Part shown: in pieces, positions 10,101 to 18,617 of the stretch
Layout: every line of letters begins with the position of its first letter
Position numbering within the stretch: the stretch's first letter is position 1
From: CAZMXP01 sp964570285
GTDB taxonomy: Bacteria > Planctomycetota > PLA2
Assembly (NCBI GenBank): GCA_964570285.1
Contig: CAZMXP010000022.1
Span: 1 to 64,000 of the forward strand
DNA length: 64,000 bases
Direction: 5' to 3'
Translations under genes and position numbers: made by a program
The notes under the pieces: generated by a model
Database searches by the model: none
Told to the model about the DNA's origin: nothing
Seen by the model: the letters and a program-made list of their open reading frames with translations, nothing else

Positions 10101-10649
10101 CTTGACGAAGCCGCCGACGCTGGCGACCTCGCTCACGCCCTCGACGGCGTTGAGCTGGTAGCGCACGTACCAGTCCTGGATCGAGCGCAGCTCGGCGAGG
10201 TCGAAGCCCTCGCCCTCCAGGGTGTACGCGTACACCTGCCCCAGCGCCGTCGCGTCGGGCCCCAGCACGGGCGTGACGCCCGCCGGCAGCCGCTGCTGCG
10301 CGACGTTCATGCGTTCGATCACGCGTGAACGCGCCCAGTAGTAATCGACCTCGTCCCTGAAGATGACGAAGACCATCGAGAAGCCGAAGCCCGACATCGA
10401 CCGGATGGCCTTCACTCCCGGCGTGCCCGTCAGGCTCGTCGTGAGCGGATAGGTGAGCTGGTCGTCGACGTCCTGCGGGCTGCGACCCGGCCAGTCGGCG
10501 TAGACGATGACCTGCTGCTCGCCGATGTCGGGGATCGCGTCGACCGGGAGGTTGCGCAGCGCGGCCCAGCCGCCGACGCACAGCGCCACGATGAGCAAGC
10601 CCATCATGAACGTGTTCTTCAGGCACCAGCGGATGAGGGCGGCGACCAT
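7149..10649 (-). CDS. cusA-like: CusA/CzcA-family heavy-metal efflux RND pump
   Basis: This 1166-residue inner-membrane RND protein starts with LKNTFMMGLLIVALCVGGWA (TM1) and NLPVDAIPDIGEQQVIV, typical of the heavy-metal efflux (HME) group. TM4 carries AIAIGDVADMGIIMSEN with acidic residues D407, D410 and E417, the proton-relay region of HME pumps; D410 and E417 line up with conserved CusA positions. FRAMMGVKIFGSDL resembles the Cu/Ag-type porter domain with Met residues. It is about 100 residues longer than typical CusA, the extra lying near residues 500-580 as added hydrophobic segments. Metal choice (Cu/Ag more likely than Co/Zn/Cd) is inferred. It is third in a minus-strand operon, five bases after the fusion protein gene. 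Confidence 0.9.
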   Translation of the reverse strand: MVAALIRWCLKNTFMMGLLIVALCVGGWAALRNLPVDAIPDIGEQQVIVYADWPGRSPQDVDDQLTYPLTTSLTGTPGVKAIRSMSGFGFSMVFVIFRDEVDYYWARSRVIERMNVAQQRLPAGVTPVLGPDATALGQVYAYTLEGEGFDLAELRSIQDWYVRYQLNAVEGVSEVASVGGFVKQYQIDVHPDRLRAHRVTLLDVHEAVARSNIDVGAKVVESNGHEFFIRGVGFVKSVEDLERVVIRQEGGTPITLANVATVQLGPDFRRGALDKAGVEAVGGVVAMRYGENPRAVIERVQAKIAQLEPGLPSKTLADGRVSRVRLVPFYDRTTIVDQTLDTLRQALAEEALLASLVIVVFMLHLRSTLTVIVTLPLAVAGTFIAMVAFGVDSNIMSLAGLAIAIGDVADMGIIMSENIYRRVASATAEERRAKGHFGLVHEGATEVGGAILTAVSNTLVAFLPVFFLTDQEGKLFRPLAFTKTFAIGASVVLAVTVVPFLCFLLFRPVAWRRRVVALLALGSGAAALFATRYAFAAGFGATGGRGWLLSAAVGVGVGLCVVRMTRERFLPLEENRVSRLVARAYVPTLRWILDHKKTFFVAPCAILLVGLSVWLGAKVVLAPVTAVLDRVGGERLSAGLHRALPGLGREFMPPLDEGSFLYMPSLLPQASLSQAVQVNSMQDRLIAAIPEVESVVGKIGRADSALDPAPIGMIESIIILKPEEEWRRVPVERWFSGWPAALREPLAWIWPEERRLDKAELLAELQAQTAIPGVLPTFLQPIQTRLVMLQTGFRAMMGVKIFGSDLREIERIGLRIEQLLHEVPGATDIIADRIVGKPYIQVEIDRDRIGRYGVNIRDVQDVIEIALGGMNLQESVEGRERYPIRIRLARDFREDMEALQRISVPTSDGAQVPLAQLADITTVLGPQEIKGERGLLVGYVTMNTRDRDEVSVVDDAEALLQRAVADGRLVLPPGYYWEWSGQFENQVRATARMKVLVPVTLLIMCVMLHLGFRRWWVAPVIFFGVLVSACGGFILLGLWGVNLSVAVWVGFLVLFGVVDDDGVIIATYLEGVFQGRAFGSVAEIRAATIEAGLKRIRPCLMTIATTVFGLLPIFWATGRGSDVMRPMAIPSIGGMAVSLITLFIVPAAFCAVEEWKWKRARAAGRA

Positions 10650-10654
10650 GGCGA

Positions 10655-12226
10655 TCAGTGCTCGTGGATCTCGGCGCCGGCCCTCAGCCCGCCCGGGTGG
10701 AACAGGCTCGACTGGCCGCCGATCTGGAACTGGCTGTCGATCAGGAATCCGCCGCGCGTCACGACGCGCTCACCGTCGGCGAGCCCCTCGAGCACCGGGA
10801 AGAAGTCGCCGGCGCGGGGCCCGAGCACGACCTCGCGCGGCTGGAACAGGCCGCGCGAGACCTCGACGTAGACGAGTTGCCGCGTTCCGCTGTCGAGCAC
10901 GGCGCTCGTCGGGACGACGAGCAGTTCCTTCGCCGAGGCCGGCGCCGGCGCGGCGACGGGCAGCAGCCGCATCCCGCAGACCGGACAGCGGCCGGCCTCC
11001 GGATACGTGGTCGTGCCTTCGCAGGCCATCGGGCAGGCGTGGACGACCGGGGCGCGTGCGGCGCTCCCGGCCCCGTGATCGGCGTGCCCGTCGCCCGCCG
11101 CGTCGGCCTCCTCCGCGCCGGGGATCTGCTCGAGGTGCATCTCGCAGATCGGGCACGCGCCGGGCGCGTCGAGCAGCACCTGCGGATGCATCGGGCACGA
11201 CCAGCGGCCCTCGACGCCCGTGGCCGCGGCCCGGCCGTCGGCGCCCAGATCGGCGCGGATCGTCGCGCTCACGAACATGCCCGGCTTGAGGGCGTGGTCG
11301 GCGTTCTCCACGTGCACGGGGACGGCGATCGTGCGCGTGTCCTCGCTCACGATCGGCTCCACGAACGTCACCAGACCGGAGAACACGCGGCCCGGCAGCG
11401 ACTCGGCCACGAGTTCGACGCTCTGGCCGTAACGCACCCAGGGCAGGTCGTACTCGTAGATGTCGAGATACACCCACACGGTGTCGAGATCGGCCACGCG
11501 GTAGAGCGCGTCGCCCGCCCGGAACGCGCTCTGCTGCACGATGGACTTCTCGATCACCGTGCCCGCGATCGGCGAGTAGAGCGTGACGCGCTCGGCGATC
11601 TCGCCGCTCCCGCGCAGCGCGTCGACCTGCTCCCGCGTGAGGCCCAGGCGCCGCAGCTTGAGCGCGGCCGCCTCGAGGAGGCCCCCGTCGCCGCCGCTGC
11701 GCGCGGCGACGAGCAGCTCCTGCTGCGCGACGAGCAGCTCGGGGCTGTAGATCTCGACGAGGTGATCGCCCGCCTTGATCTCCGCGCCCGTGAAGTTCAC
11801 GAACAGGCGCTCGGCGTAGCCGTCGACGCGCGCCGTGACCGTGGCCAGCGCCGACTCGTTGTAGCGGATCTTGCCGACCGCCCGCAGTTCGCGCGTGAGC
11901 GGCCGGCGCTCGACGAGGCTCGTCTCGACGGAGGCCAGCGCGAGCGCGCGCTCCGAGAGCGCGAGGGAGGGCACGGCACCGTCGTCGGCGGCGGCGGTCG
12001 CGGCCGGGATCAGCGGCATCTCGCAGATCGGGCAGGAACCGGGGCCCTGCAGGCGCACCTGCGGGTGCATCGAACAGGTCCAGACCGGAGCCGGGACCGG
12101 CGCCGCATCCGGGGCGGTCGCGGGCGGCGCGCCCGCGGCCGGCGCGCCGGCGCTCCCCAGGGCGTAGCCGAGCGCGAGGGCGGCCCCCGCGGCGAGCAGT
12201 GCGACGACGAGATGACTGCGGGTCAT
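10655..12226 (-). CDS. cusB-like: CusB-like membrane fusion protein with three heavy-metal-binding domains
   Basis: This is a 523-residue periplasmic adaptor of the efflux pump. An N-terminal anchor (about 5-25) is followed by HMBD-type motifs at 49-75 (WTCSMHPQ ... CPICEM), 341-366 (WSCPMHPQ ... CPICEM) and 395-423 (HACPM ... CPVCGM). The lipoyl/hairpin and beta-barrel parts (about 100-330, YSPELLVAQQELL, LYSPIAGTVIEK) and the membrane-proximal part (about 434-520, VVPTSAVLDSG) surround the second and third HMBD. One such domain is usual in CusB relatives; three, two of them inserted between barrel and membrane-proximal domain, is unusual. The start overlaps the TolC gene's stop (ATGA). Confidence 0.9.
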   Translation of the reverse strand: MTRSHLVVALLAAGAALALGYALGSAGAPAAGAPPATAPDAAPVPAPVWTCSMHPQVRLQGPGSCPICEMPLIPAATAAADDGAVPSLALSERALALASVETSLVERRPLTRELRAVGKIRYNESALATVTARVDGYAERLFVNFTGAEIKAGDHLVEIYSPELLVAQQELLVAARSGGDGGLLEAAALKLRRLGLTREQVDALRGSGEIAERVTLYSPIAGTVIEKSIVQQSAFRAGDALYRVADLDTVWVYLDIYEYDLPWVRYGQSVELVAESLPGRVFSGLVTFVEPIVSEDTRTIAVPVHVENADHALKPGMFVSATIRADLGADGRAAATGVEGRWSCPMHPQVLLDAPGACPICEMHLEQIPGAEEADAAGDGHADHGAGSAARAPVVHACPMACEGTTTYPEAGRCPVCGMRLLPVAAPAPASAKELLVVPTSAVLDSGTRQLVYVEVSRGLFQPREVVLGPRAGDFFPVLEGLADGERVVTRGGFLIDSQFQIGGQSSLFHPGGLRAGAEIHEH

Positions 12227-13563
12227 GGTGCGACCTCCTCGAAGAGCTTCGTGCCGTCGGGCGGCAGGCCCGCGATCGTCAGCGACAGCGATGCCTGCGA
12301 CAGTTCGGCCTGCGTGCGCGCCTCGAACCGCGCGAGGCGCAGCGCGAGCAGGCCGCGCTCGGCGTCGAGCACCGCGCGCAGGTCGCCGCGACCGTTCACC
12401 CAGGCGACGCGGGCCAGCTCGAGCTGCGCCTCGGCGCGCGGCAGCAGCGTGCCGTGCAGCAGCGCCGCGTCGCGCGCGGCCTGCCGGTAGAGGGCCAGCG
12501 CGCCGGCCAGCTCCGCCGCGACGCGCAGTTCCTCGGCCGTGCGCCGCGCCGCGGCCGCGCGCAGCGCCGCCTGCGCGCCCGCGATCTCGGCCGCCACCTT
12601 GTCGCGCCAGATCGGGAGCGTCACGCTGGCCTGCGGACGGAACATCGTCGGGTCGGCGCGCAGGTCCGACTCGAGGCCGATCGAGACGTCGGGCACGTCG
12701 GCGGCGCGCGCCCGGTCGAGACCGGCCTCGGCGCGCCGGATGTCCTCTTCGAGAGCGCGCAGTTCGGGGCGGTGACGCAGCGCCGCGGCCAGCAACGCCT
12801 CGGGCTCGGGCGCGGGGGTCGACGTCTCCCAGCGGGCCGGCAGCGCCGGGTCGGGATCGCCGGGGCCCAAGCCCAACGCGGCCTTCCAGCGCGCCCGGCG
12901 CGCGCGCGCCGCGTCTTCGAGGTTCGCGACGCGGATGGCCGCCAGGTCGAGCGCGTCGCGCGCCGCGATCAGCTCGGAAAGCGTCGCGCCGCCGGCCGAG
13001 CTGTCCTGCCGCGCCAGATCCTCGACGGCGGCGAGCAGTTCCGCGTCGCGGCGCGCGAGGCGGACGGACTCCTGCGCGAAGTGCAACTCGTGATAGGCGG
13101 ACGTGAGGTCGAAGGCCGCGCGCAGCACCTGGCGCTCGAAGGCGCGCCGGGCCATGCGGCTGCGGGCCGTCATCTCAGCCCCGGCCGCGCGCAGCCGCTC
13201 GGGCGCGGGCAGCTCGAACATCAGGCCGGGCATGAGCGTCATGACCGAACTCGCGATGTCGCTCTCGAACATGAAGCGCGGGTCGGGCCGCGAGCGCGCC
13301 GGCACGATGGCCTCGACCGTCTCGGCCCAGTCGTGCCAGGCCGCGCGCACCTCGGGGTGGGTCAACAGCGCGAAGCGCAGCCACTCCGACAGGCTCGCCG
13401 ACGCGTCCGGGGGCCCGGCCGCCTCCGCGGCGTCGGCGCCGGCGAACTCGGCGGAGACGCGCGCCAGATCGGCGCGCGCCTCGCGCTCACCCTCGACGGG
13501 CGTGCCGACGCAGCCCGCCGCCGCGAGGGCGACGCACAGCGGCACGACGTGACGTGACGACAT
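12223..13563 (-). CDS. TolC-family outer-membrane efflux lipoprotein
   Basis: This 446-residue protein starts at the ATG at 13563 with VVPLCVALAAAGC, a lipoprotein leader (lipobox AAGC). Two repeated helical halves are seen: LTHPEVRAAWHDWAE with a long heptad stretch, and ALRHRPELRALEEDIRRAEA with ISIGLESD-like beta strands, as in outer membrane factors. The reading frame is open further upstream to 14037, but the leader and position support the later start. It would form the outer-membrane channel for the CusA/CusB-like pair encoded downstream, with which it overlaps by four bases. Confidence 0.87.
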   Translation of the reverse strand: MSSRHVVPLCVALAAAGCVGTPVEGEREARADLARVSAEFAGADAAEAAGPPDASASLSEWLRFALLTHPEVRAAWHDWAETVEAIVPARSRPDPRFMFESDIASSVMTLMPGLMFELPAPERLRAAGAEMTARSRMARRAFERQVLRAAFDLTSAYHELHFAQESVRLARRDAELLAAVEDLARQDSSAGGATLSELIAARDALDLAAIRVANLEDAARARRARWKAALGLGPGDPDPALPARWETSTPAPEPEALLAAALRHRPELRALEEDIRRAEAGLDRARAADVPDVSIGLESDLRADPTMFRPQASVTLPIWRDKVAAEIAGAQAALRAAAARRTAEELRVAAELAGALALYRQAARDAALLHGTLLPRAEAQLELARVAWVNGRGDLRAVLDAERGLLALRLARFEARTQAELSQASLSLTIAGLPPDGTKLFEEVAP

Positions 13564-13705
13564 CTGTTCGGCTCCAGCGAGCCCGCCTTCGAAGGGCGCT
13601 CGCGCGGATCGGGGCGCACCGGACCGCACGCGACGGCGGACCGGATGCCGGGGACACCCTCCGGCGCGCTCGGCACGCCGGACGGACCGCTCGCGGGAAC
13701 GCCGG

Positions 13706-14116
13706 TCAGATCTGCAGGATGCAGTGCAGCGCGAGCAGCGGCGGCGGCGGCAGATCGCCGCTCGCCGGCACGCGGAGCGCCGGTGCCGCCGCGGCGCGCG
13801 GCACGTCGCACGCGGGCGCGACGACGGCCGGCAGCGCGGCGCTTTCGACGAGCCGCGCAAGCGGCGCATCGACGGCCACGAGCTGCAGGTCCGGCGCGGC
13901 GCGCAGGCAGCCGCAACCGTCTCCGTCGTCGCTGCAGGGCGCGGGCTGCGGCGGCATCGACGACGTGCCGCCGCAGTGTCCGCCCGGCTCGCAACCCGTC
14001 GCCGCCGCCGGCACCTCGACACCATGGCCATGCGCATCGCCGCACAGGCACAGCGGCTGCGCGAAGGCGGCCAGCAGAGCCAGCAGGAAGGCGAGCGGTC
14101 TGAAGGCGGCGTGCAT
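13706..14116 (-). CDS. Small exported Cys/His-rich protein heading the efflux operon
   Basis: The 136-residue product has a signal-like leader (LAFLLALLAAFAQPLCLCG) and then clusters of Cys and His: CLCGDAHGHG, GCEPGGHCGG and CSDDGDGCGC. No family is recognised with certainty. It lies 142 bases upstream of the TolC-like gene in the same direction, so a periplasmic metal-binding or sensing accessory role is plausible. Small Cys-rich exported proteins often precede heavy-metal efflux genes. Composition over the rest is Ala/Pro-rich and low in information, so gene status is moderately sure. Confidence 0.55.
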   Translation of the reverse strand: MHAAFRPLAFLLALLAAFAQPLCLCGDAHGHGVEVPAAATGCEPGGHCGGTSSMPPQPAPCSDDGDGCGCLRAAPDLQLVAVDAPLARLVESAALPAVVAPACDVPRAAAAPALRVPASGDLPPPPLLALHCILQI

Positions 14117-14197
14117 CAGGGTTCCCAGTCTAGGGGCCTGATCGGCAGTGCGGCAAGCGGGGTTGAGCGCGGCGCCCCGAAGGCCCGTCCGCGGGCC

Positions 14198-15130
14198 TCA
14201 GGCGGCCTTGCGCGCCGCCTCGGTGCGCGCGCGGGCGATCGCGTCGGTGGGCGTGCGGCGCAGGTCGCGCGTCACGCCGACCTTCTCCATCGTCCAGACG
14301 AACCACTTGGTCGGGTCGAACTGGTGCCAGCGCACGCCGTTGCGGTAGTCGGCCTGAAAGCGGTGGTGGAAGTTGTGGTAGCCCTCGCCGAGGCTGATGA
14401 GCGCCGTGATCGCGCTGTCGCGCGCCGAGGTTCCCGCGCCGTACGGCTGGTGGCCCAGCCAGTGCGCGAAGGAGTTGATCGAGAAGGTCGCGTGCCACTG
14501 CAGCACCAGGCGCAGGAAGCCGGCCACCAGCAGCCCGCCGAGCGCGTCGCCCCACAGGGCCGCGATGCCCGCCGGCAGCAGCGCGCCGAACACGACTGCC
14601 AGCGGCACGTAGTGGCGATGCTGGAAGGCCACCAGCGGGTCGGAGGCCAGGTCGCGCACCAGGGCGTCGTGGTCGCGCTTGTCGGACTTCACGAAGATCC
14701 AGCCGATGTGCGCCCACCAGAACCCGCGCCGGATGTTGTACGGATCGCGCTCCTCGTCGGTGTGCGCGTGGTGCACGCGATGGTCGGCCGACCACTTGAG
14801 CGCCGAGTTCTGCGCCGCGCCGGCGCCGAAGAGCAGGTACACGAGGCGCAGCGGCCAGGCCGCGCGGTAGCTGCCGTGCGCGAAGAGCCGGTGGTAGCCG
14901 CCCGTGATCGAGAGCCCGCACAGCGCGAACCACGCCAGGCCCAGCCCGGTCGTCGCCCACGAGGCGCGCTCCGAGAAGAGTCGGACGACGCCGGCCGCCG
15001 CGAGCAGGTGCGCCGCGGCGATGAACAGCACGTTGACCCAGTCGAGCCGGGCGGCGGGCGCCGTCGGGCGGCGCGCGGATGCCGGTTCGTCATCGGAGAA
15101 GCTGCCGTCCATCGGGACACTCTCGCACAT
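14198..15130 (-). CDS. Membrane fatty acid desaturase (delta-9 acyl-CoA type)
   Basis: This 310-residue integral membrane protein has the three histidine boxes of the acyl-CoA desaturase group: HRLFAH (80-85), HRVHHAH (117-123) and HNFHH (252-256), which hold the di-iron centre. Hydrophobic segments lie at about 33-50, 60-78, 93-108 and 175-212. The C-terminal PTKWFVWTMEKVGVTRDLR is also typical. It would introduce a double bond into saturated acyl chains. A second Met at residue 7 (15112) is an alternative start. It appears to be a single gene between the efflux operon and the HupE/PPIase pair. Confidence 0.92.
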   Translation of the reverse strand: MCESVPMDGSFSDDEPASARRPTAPAARLDWVNVLFIAAAHLLAAAGVVRLFSERASWATTGLGLAWFALCGLSITGGYHRLFAHGSYRAAWPLRLVYLLFGAGAAQNSALKWSADHRVHHAHTDEERDPYNIRRGFWWAHIGWIFVKSDKRDHDALVRDLASDPLVAFQHRHYVPLAVVFGALLPAGIAALWGDALGGLLVAGFLRLVLQWHATFSINSFAHWLGHQPYGAGTSARDSAITALISLGEGYHNFHHRFQADYRNGVRWHQFDPTKWFVWTMEKVGVTRDLRRTPTDAIARARTEAARKAA

Positions 15131-15155
15131 CCCCGCACCCGGCGCACCCGTGCCG

Positions 15156-16157
15156 CTAGAAGGACGCGACGCGCTCCAGGGTCCAGAAGCTCGCGAGGCC
15201 GCCGATCGCGTAGACCGGGACGCGCCGCGACCAGGCCGGCCAGGCGAGGCCCGTGCGGCGCAGGACCGCGAGCAGGCCGAGCACGGCGACGACGAAGCCC
15301 AGCTGGCCGAGTTCGACGCCGACGTTGAAACACGCCAGCGCGAAGGGGATGCGCCCCTCCGGCAGCCCCACTTCGGCCAGTGCGCCCGCGAATCCCAACC
15401 CGTGCAGCAGGCCGAAGACGAAGCCGACGACCCACGGCGCGCGCGCCGCCAGTCCGGGGCGGCCCGACTCCGCGCGGACGATCTCGACCGCCACCAGCAC
15501 GATCGAGAGCGCGATGACCGCCTCGACCGGCGGCCCCGGGACGTGCACGAAGCCCAGCACCGCGAGCGCGAGCGTGATGCTGTGCGCGACGGTGAAGGCG
15601 GTCACGGTCGCGACCAGGCGCCGCAGGCTCTTGCTGATCAACAGCAGCGCGAGCACGAACAGCAGGTGGTCGACCCCGAACAGGATGTGCTCGACCCCCA
15701 GCGCGAGATACTCCGCGGCGAGCCCGAACACCGAGGGCCGCAGCGGCACCAGGGCCTCGGGCCGCTGCGGCGTGAGGCGCGCGACGAAGCTCGTGCCGTC
15801 GAGGAAGTCGATGCGCGCCAGCGCGTCCGTCATCGTCGCCGACAGGCCCGCGATGGCGAGCCGCTGGCCGCGCAGCGGCTCGACCGCGCGCACGCGCCAG
15901 GTCTGCACGGAGGCGTCGCCGCGCCGACGCTGCGTCACCGGGCCCAGCGGTTCGACCGCGCCCGAGAACTCGGGCGCGAGGCTCAGGCGCAGCTCGCCGC
16001 GCATGGGCGTCTTCCAGAGCACGTCGAACTCTCCGGCCCGGGTCTCGGTGAGTTCGAGGTACGCGGGGCGGACCTCGTGGGCGCGCAGTTCGCCGGCGAG
16101 CAGGCACGGCGCGAGCAGCGCGAGCAGGCGCGTTCCCAGCCGCCGCAGGCCGTTCAC
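15156..16157 (-). CDS. HupE/UreJ-family membrane protein
   Basis: The product is 333 residues from the GTG at 16157, whose GTGA overlaps the PPIase stop. An N-terminal signal region (RLLALLAPCLLAGELRA) and a soluble extracytoplasmic domain (about 25-150) are followed by six or more membrane segments including GVEHILFGVDHLLFVLALLL, the hallmark of the HupE/UreJ_2 family. Family members are proposed nickel/cobalt permeases, but this two-part form is widespread without hydrogenase or urease genes, and none is seen here. The frame is open far upstream, which is a high-GC artefact. Coupling with the PPIase gene suggests that one assists the other. Confidence 0.82.
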   Translation of the reverse strand: MNGLRRLGTRLLALLAPCLLAGELRAHEVRPAYLELTETRAGEFDVLWKTPMRGELRLSLAPEFSGAVEPLGPVTQRRRGDASVQTWRVRAVEPLRGQRLAIAGLSATMTDALARIDFLDGTSFVARLTPQRPEALVPLRPSVFGLAAEYLALGVEHILFGVDHLLFVLALLLISKSLRRLVATVTAFTVAHSITLALAVLGFVHVPGPPVEAVIALSIVLVAVEIVRAESGRPGLAARAPWVVGFVFGLLHGLGFAGALAEVGLPEGRIPFALACFNVGVELGQLGFVVAVLGLLAVLRRTGLAWPAWSRRVPVYAIGGLASFWTLERVASF

Positions 16158-17041
16158 GGCGCCCGCTCGAGCTGCTCGAGGAGCGGATCGACGATCGGGC
16201 GCAGGCGCTCGTCCGCGACGACTCGGTACTTGCCGAGCAGTTCCGCCAGCCACGCGTCGCGCCAACCCTGCGCGTGCTCGCGTCGCCACAGCGCGAGCGC
16301 CTCGGCCTGCACCGCGTCGAACTCCAGCGGCACGGCCGGGCGCAGGCCGGCGACGCGCACCAGGTGCTGGCCGAGGCCCGACGCGAGCGGGCCCTGCCAG
16401 TCGCCCGGCGGCAGAGCGAACACCGCCCGGCCGAACTCCGGGCCGAAGACGCTCGACACCTCGCGCTCGGTGACGTTCTCGAACACGGACTCGCCCAGGA
16501 AGCGGTCGCCCGACGCCTGCGCCTCGGCGGTCCCGCGGCGCAACGCGTCCAGCGTGCCCTGCATGCGTGCGTCCTGCGGCGCGGCGCCCGGCTCCTGCCG
16601 GAAGTAGACGTGCGTGAAGTCGATGCGCGCCGGCAGCACGAAGTGCTCGCGGCGCGCGGCGTGGAAGGCGGCCAGCTCGTCGAGGCCGGGGTCGGCGGGA
16701 GCCGCGCCATCCTCCAGCAGGAACTCCATCTTCTGCGCGAGCCGGCGACGCACGACGAGGTCGCCCTCGTCGAGGCCGAGCGCGCGCGCCTCGCGCGCGA
16801 GCAGCTCCTCGCGCAGGAAGTCGGTGAGCAGGCCGGCCAGTTCGTCGTCCGTCGGCGGACGCTGCCACTGGCGCGTCCAGATCTCGACCATCCAGTCGAC
16901 GTCCGGGCCGGTGACGTGGACGGTGCGCGCGTCCTCCGCTTCGGCCGGCCCCGCGCTGCGGTCGAGCGCGCCGTACGCGACGAAGAGCGCCGCGCCGATG
17001 AGCAGGAAGTGCAGCAGCGGCTCCTTGATCCAGGCTCTCAT
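16154..17041 (-). CDS. Membrane-anchored PpiC-type peptidyl-prolyl isomerase
   Basis: This 295-residue protein has one N-terminal anchor (LLHFLLIGAALFVAYGAL) and a periplasmic helical region with LLTDFLREELLAREARALGLDEGD, typical of SurA/PpiC-like chaperone isomerases. A weak parvulin-like core lies at about 140-245 (FTHVYFRQ, DRFLGESVFENVTEREVSSVFG). The parvulin part is divergent, so chaperone rather than isomerase activity is possible. Its stop overlaps the HupE-like start by four bases, a pairing that occurs in many genomes. Confidence 0.75.
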   Translation of the reverse strand: MRAWIKEPLLHFLLIGAALFVAYGALDRSAGPAEAEDARTVHVTGPDVDWMVEIWTRQWQRPPTDDELAGLLTDFLREELLAREARALGLDEGDLVVRRRLAQKMEFLLEDGAAPADPGLDELAAFHAARREHFVLPARIDFTHVYFRQEPGAAPQDARMQGTLDALRRGTAEAQASGDRFLGESVFENVTEREVSSVFGPEFGRAVFALPPGDWQGPLASGLGQHLVRVAGLRPAVPLEFDAVQAEALALWRREHAQGWRDAWLAELLGKYRVVADERLRPIVDPLLEQLERAP

Positions 17042-17092
17042 GGCGATGCGCGCGGGCGCCCTCTCGACGGCGGGGAATCGCCGCCGAGCGTA

Positions 17093-18556
17093 TCAGGCGC
17101 GGGCGGGCGGGCCGACGGCGGCACGCGCCAGCCCGCGCAGCAGGCCCGCGAACACGACCTGGTGCAGCGGCCAGACGGCGTACCAGTAGACCAGGCCGGC
17201 GAGACCCAGCGGATCGAAGGTGGCCGTCTGGACGATCTCGCAGCCGACGCCGCCCGCCGCCCGCCGCACCTCGAACTCCAGCCACGCGCGGCCCGGCAGC
17301 TTCATCTCCGCCGCGAGGCGCAGGCGCGCGCCGGGCTCGATCGACTCGACGCGCCAGCAGTCCAGCACGTCGCCCGCACGCAGGCGCCGCGGATCGCGGC
17401 GGCCGCGGCGCATACCCACGCCGCCCAGGGCCAGGTCGATCGCCCCGCGCAGGCGCCACAGGCCGTTGGCGCAGTGCCAACCCGTCTCGCCCCCCAGGCT
17501 CTCGATCGTCGCGAAGGCCGCTTCGGGCGTCGCGGCGACGGTGCGCGAGCGCGCGTCGACCAGCCGGTTGCCGAAGCGCACGCCGCCCCAGACGCGCGGC
17601 GCGCCGCCGGCCGAGAGCGCGTCCGACCAGCGCGTGGCCGCCAGCTCGGCGTCCTCGTGGCGCAGCGCGCGCGCGATGGCCTCCGTCATGCCGACCGGCC
17701 GCACGCCGAGCTCGACCAGGCCGCTGCCGTCGCGCACGACCGTGGGGTGGCGGATGCTGTCGAGCAGCTTGCGCCCGACGCGTGCGTAGAGCGGCGTGAC
17801 CAGCCCCAGCCACAGGCTCGACAGGTGCGGCGTGAGCAGCGGCACGGGAATCAGCAGGCGCCGCAGCCCGCGCTGGCGCGCGTACTCGCGCATCAGCCCG
17901 CCGTAGGAGACGACGTCCGCGCCGCCGATCTCGAAGACGCGCCCCGGTCCGGCGGGACGCGCGCTGGCCGCCAGCAGGCAGGCCAGCACGTCGTCGATCG
18001 CGATCGGCTGCGCCGGCACGGCGAGCCAGCGCGGCGTGATCATGACCGGCAGGCGCTCGACGAGCGCGCGGATCATCTCGAAGGACAGGCTGCCCGAACC
18101 GAGGACGATCGAGGCGCGCAGCTCGAGCACGGACACGCCCGACGCGCGCAGCACTTCGCCCACCTCGTGGCGGCTGGCCAGGTGCGGCGAGAGCTCGTCG
18201 TCGCCGTCGCCGAGCCCGCCGAGGTAGACGATCGTCGCCACGCCCGCGGCGCGCGCCGCCGCGCCGAAGTTCTCGGCCGCGAGGCGGTCGGTGGAGGCGA
18301 AGTCGCCCGAGTCCCCCATCGAGTGCACGAGGTAGACGGCGACGTCGATGTCGGCCAGCGCCGGGCCCAGGCTGGCCGCGTCGAGCAGGTCGCCGGCGAC
18401 GACTTCCGCGCCCGGCGGCAGTCGCGCGGCGAGGTGCGCGGGGCGCCGCGCGAGGCAGCGCACGCGGTCGCCGCGCGCCGCGAGCAACGGCAGCAGGCGT
18501 CCGCCGACGTAGCCCGTCGCTCCGGTCAGCAGCACGCGACGCGTCACGCCCCCCAT
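17093..18556 (-). CDS. NAD(P)-binding SDR-like protein with C-terminal DUF2867
   Basis: The 487-residue product starts with VLLTGATGYVGGRLLPLLAARG, the Rossmann glycine motif GATGYVGG of atypical short-chain dehydrogenases, followed by VAGDLLD and VYLVHSMG. Residues about 310-480 match the layout of DUF2867 fusions (NRLVDARSRTVAATPEAAF, GWHCANGLWRLRGAID, FDPLGLAGLVYWYAVWPLHQVVF). Proteins of this shape are annotated as NmrA-like or epimerase-like; substrate unknown. It is transcribed on the minus strand and divergent from 18618. Confidence 0.88.
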   Translation of the reverse strand: MGGVTRRVLLTGATGYVGGRLLPLLAARGDRVRCLARRPAHLAARLPPGAEVVAGDLLDAASLGPALADIDVAVYLVHSMGDSGDFASTDRLAAENFGAAARAAGVATIVYLGGLGDGDDELSPHLASRHEVGEVLRASGVSVLELRASIVLGSGSLSFEMIRALVERLPVMITPRWLAVPAQPIAIDDVLACLLAASARPAGPGRVFEIGGADVVSYGGLMREYARQRGLRRLLIPVPLLTPHLSSLWLGLVTPLYARVGRKLLDSIRHPTVVRDGSGLVELGVRPVGMTEAIARALRHEDAELAATRWSDALSAGGAPRVWGGVRFGNRLVDARSRTVAATPEAAFATIESLGGETGWHCANGLWRLRGAIDLALGGVGMRRGRRDPRRLRAGDVLDCWRVESIEPGARLRLAAEMKLPGRAWLEFEVRRAAGGVGCEIVQTATFDPLGLAGLVYWYAVWPLHQVVFAGLLRGLARAAVGPPARA

Positions 18557-18617
18557 TGGAACACAGCCCGCGCGCGGCCCCCGGGGCCAGGGGGCGCCGC
18601 TCGGCTATCCTGCGGCC

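Noticed and set aside
5875..10626. A minus-strand frame of more than 1500 codons across the pump gene and the gap
   Set aside because: It is a frame-shifted shadow of the CusA-like gene (Arg/Ala/Gly-rich) and runs through the N stretch.
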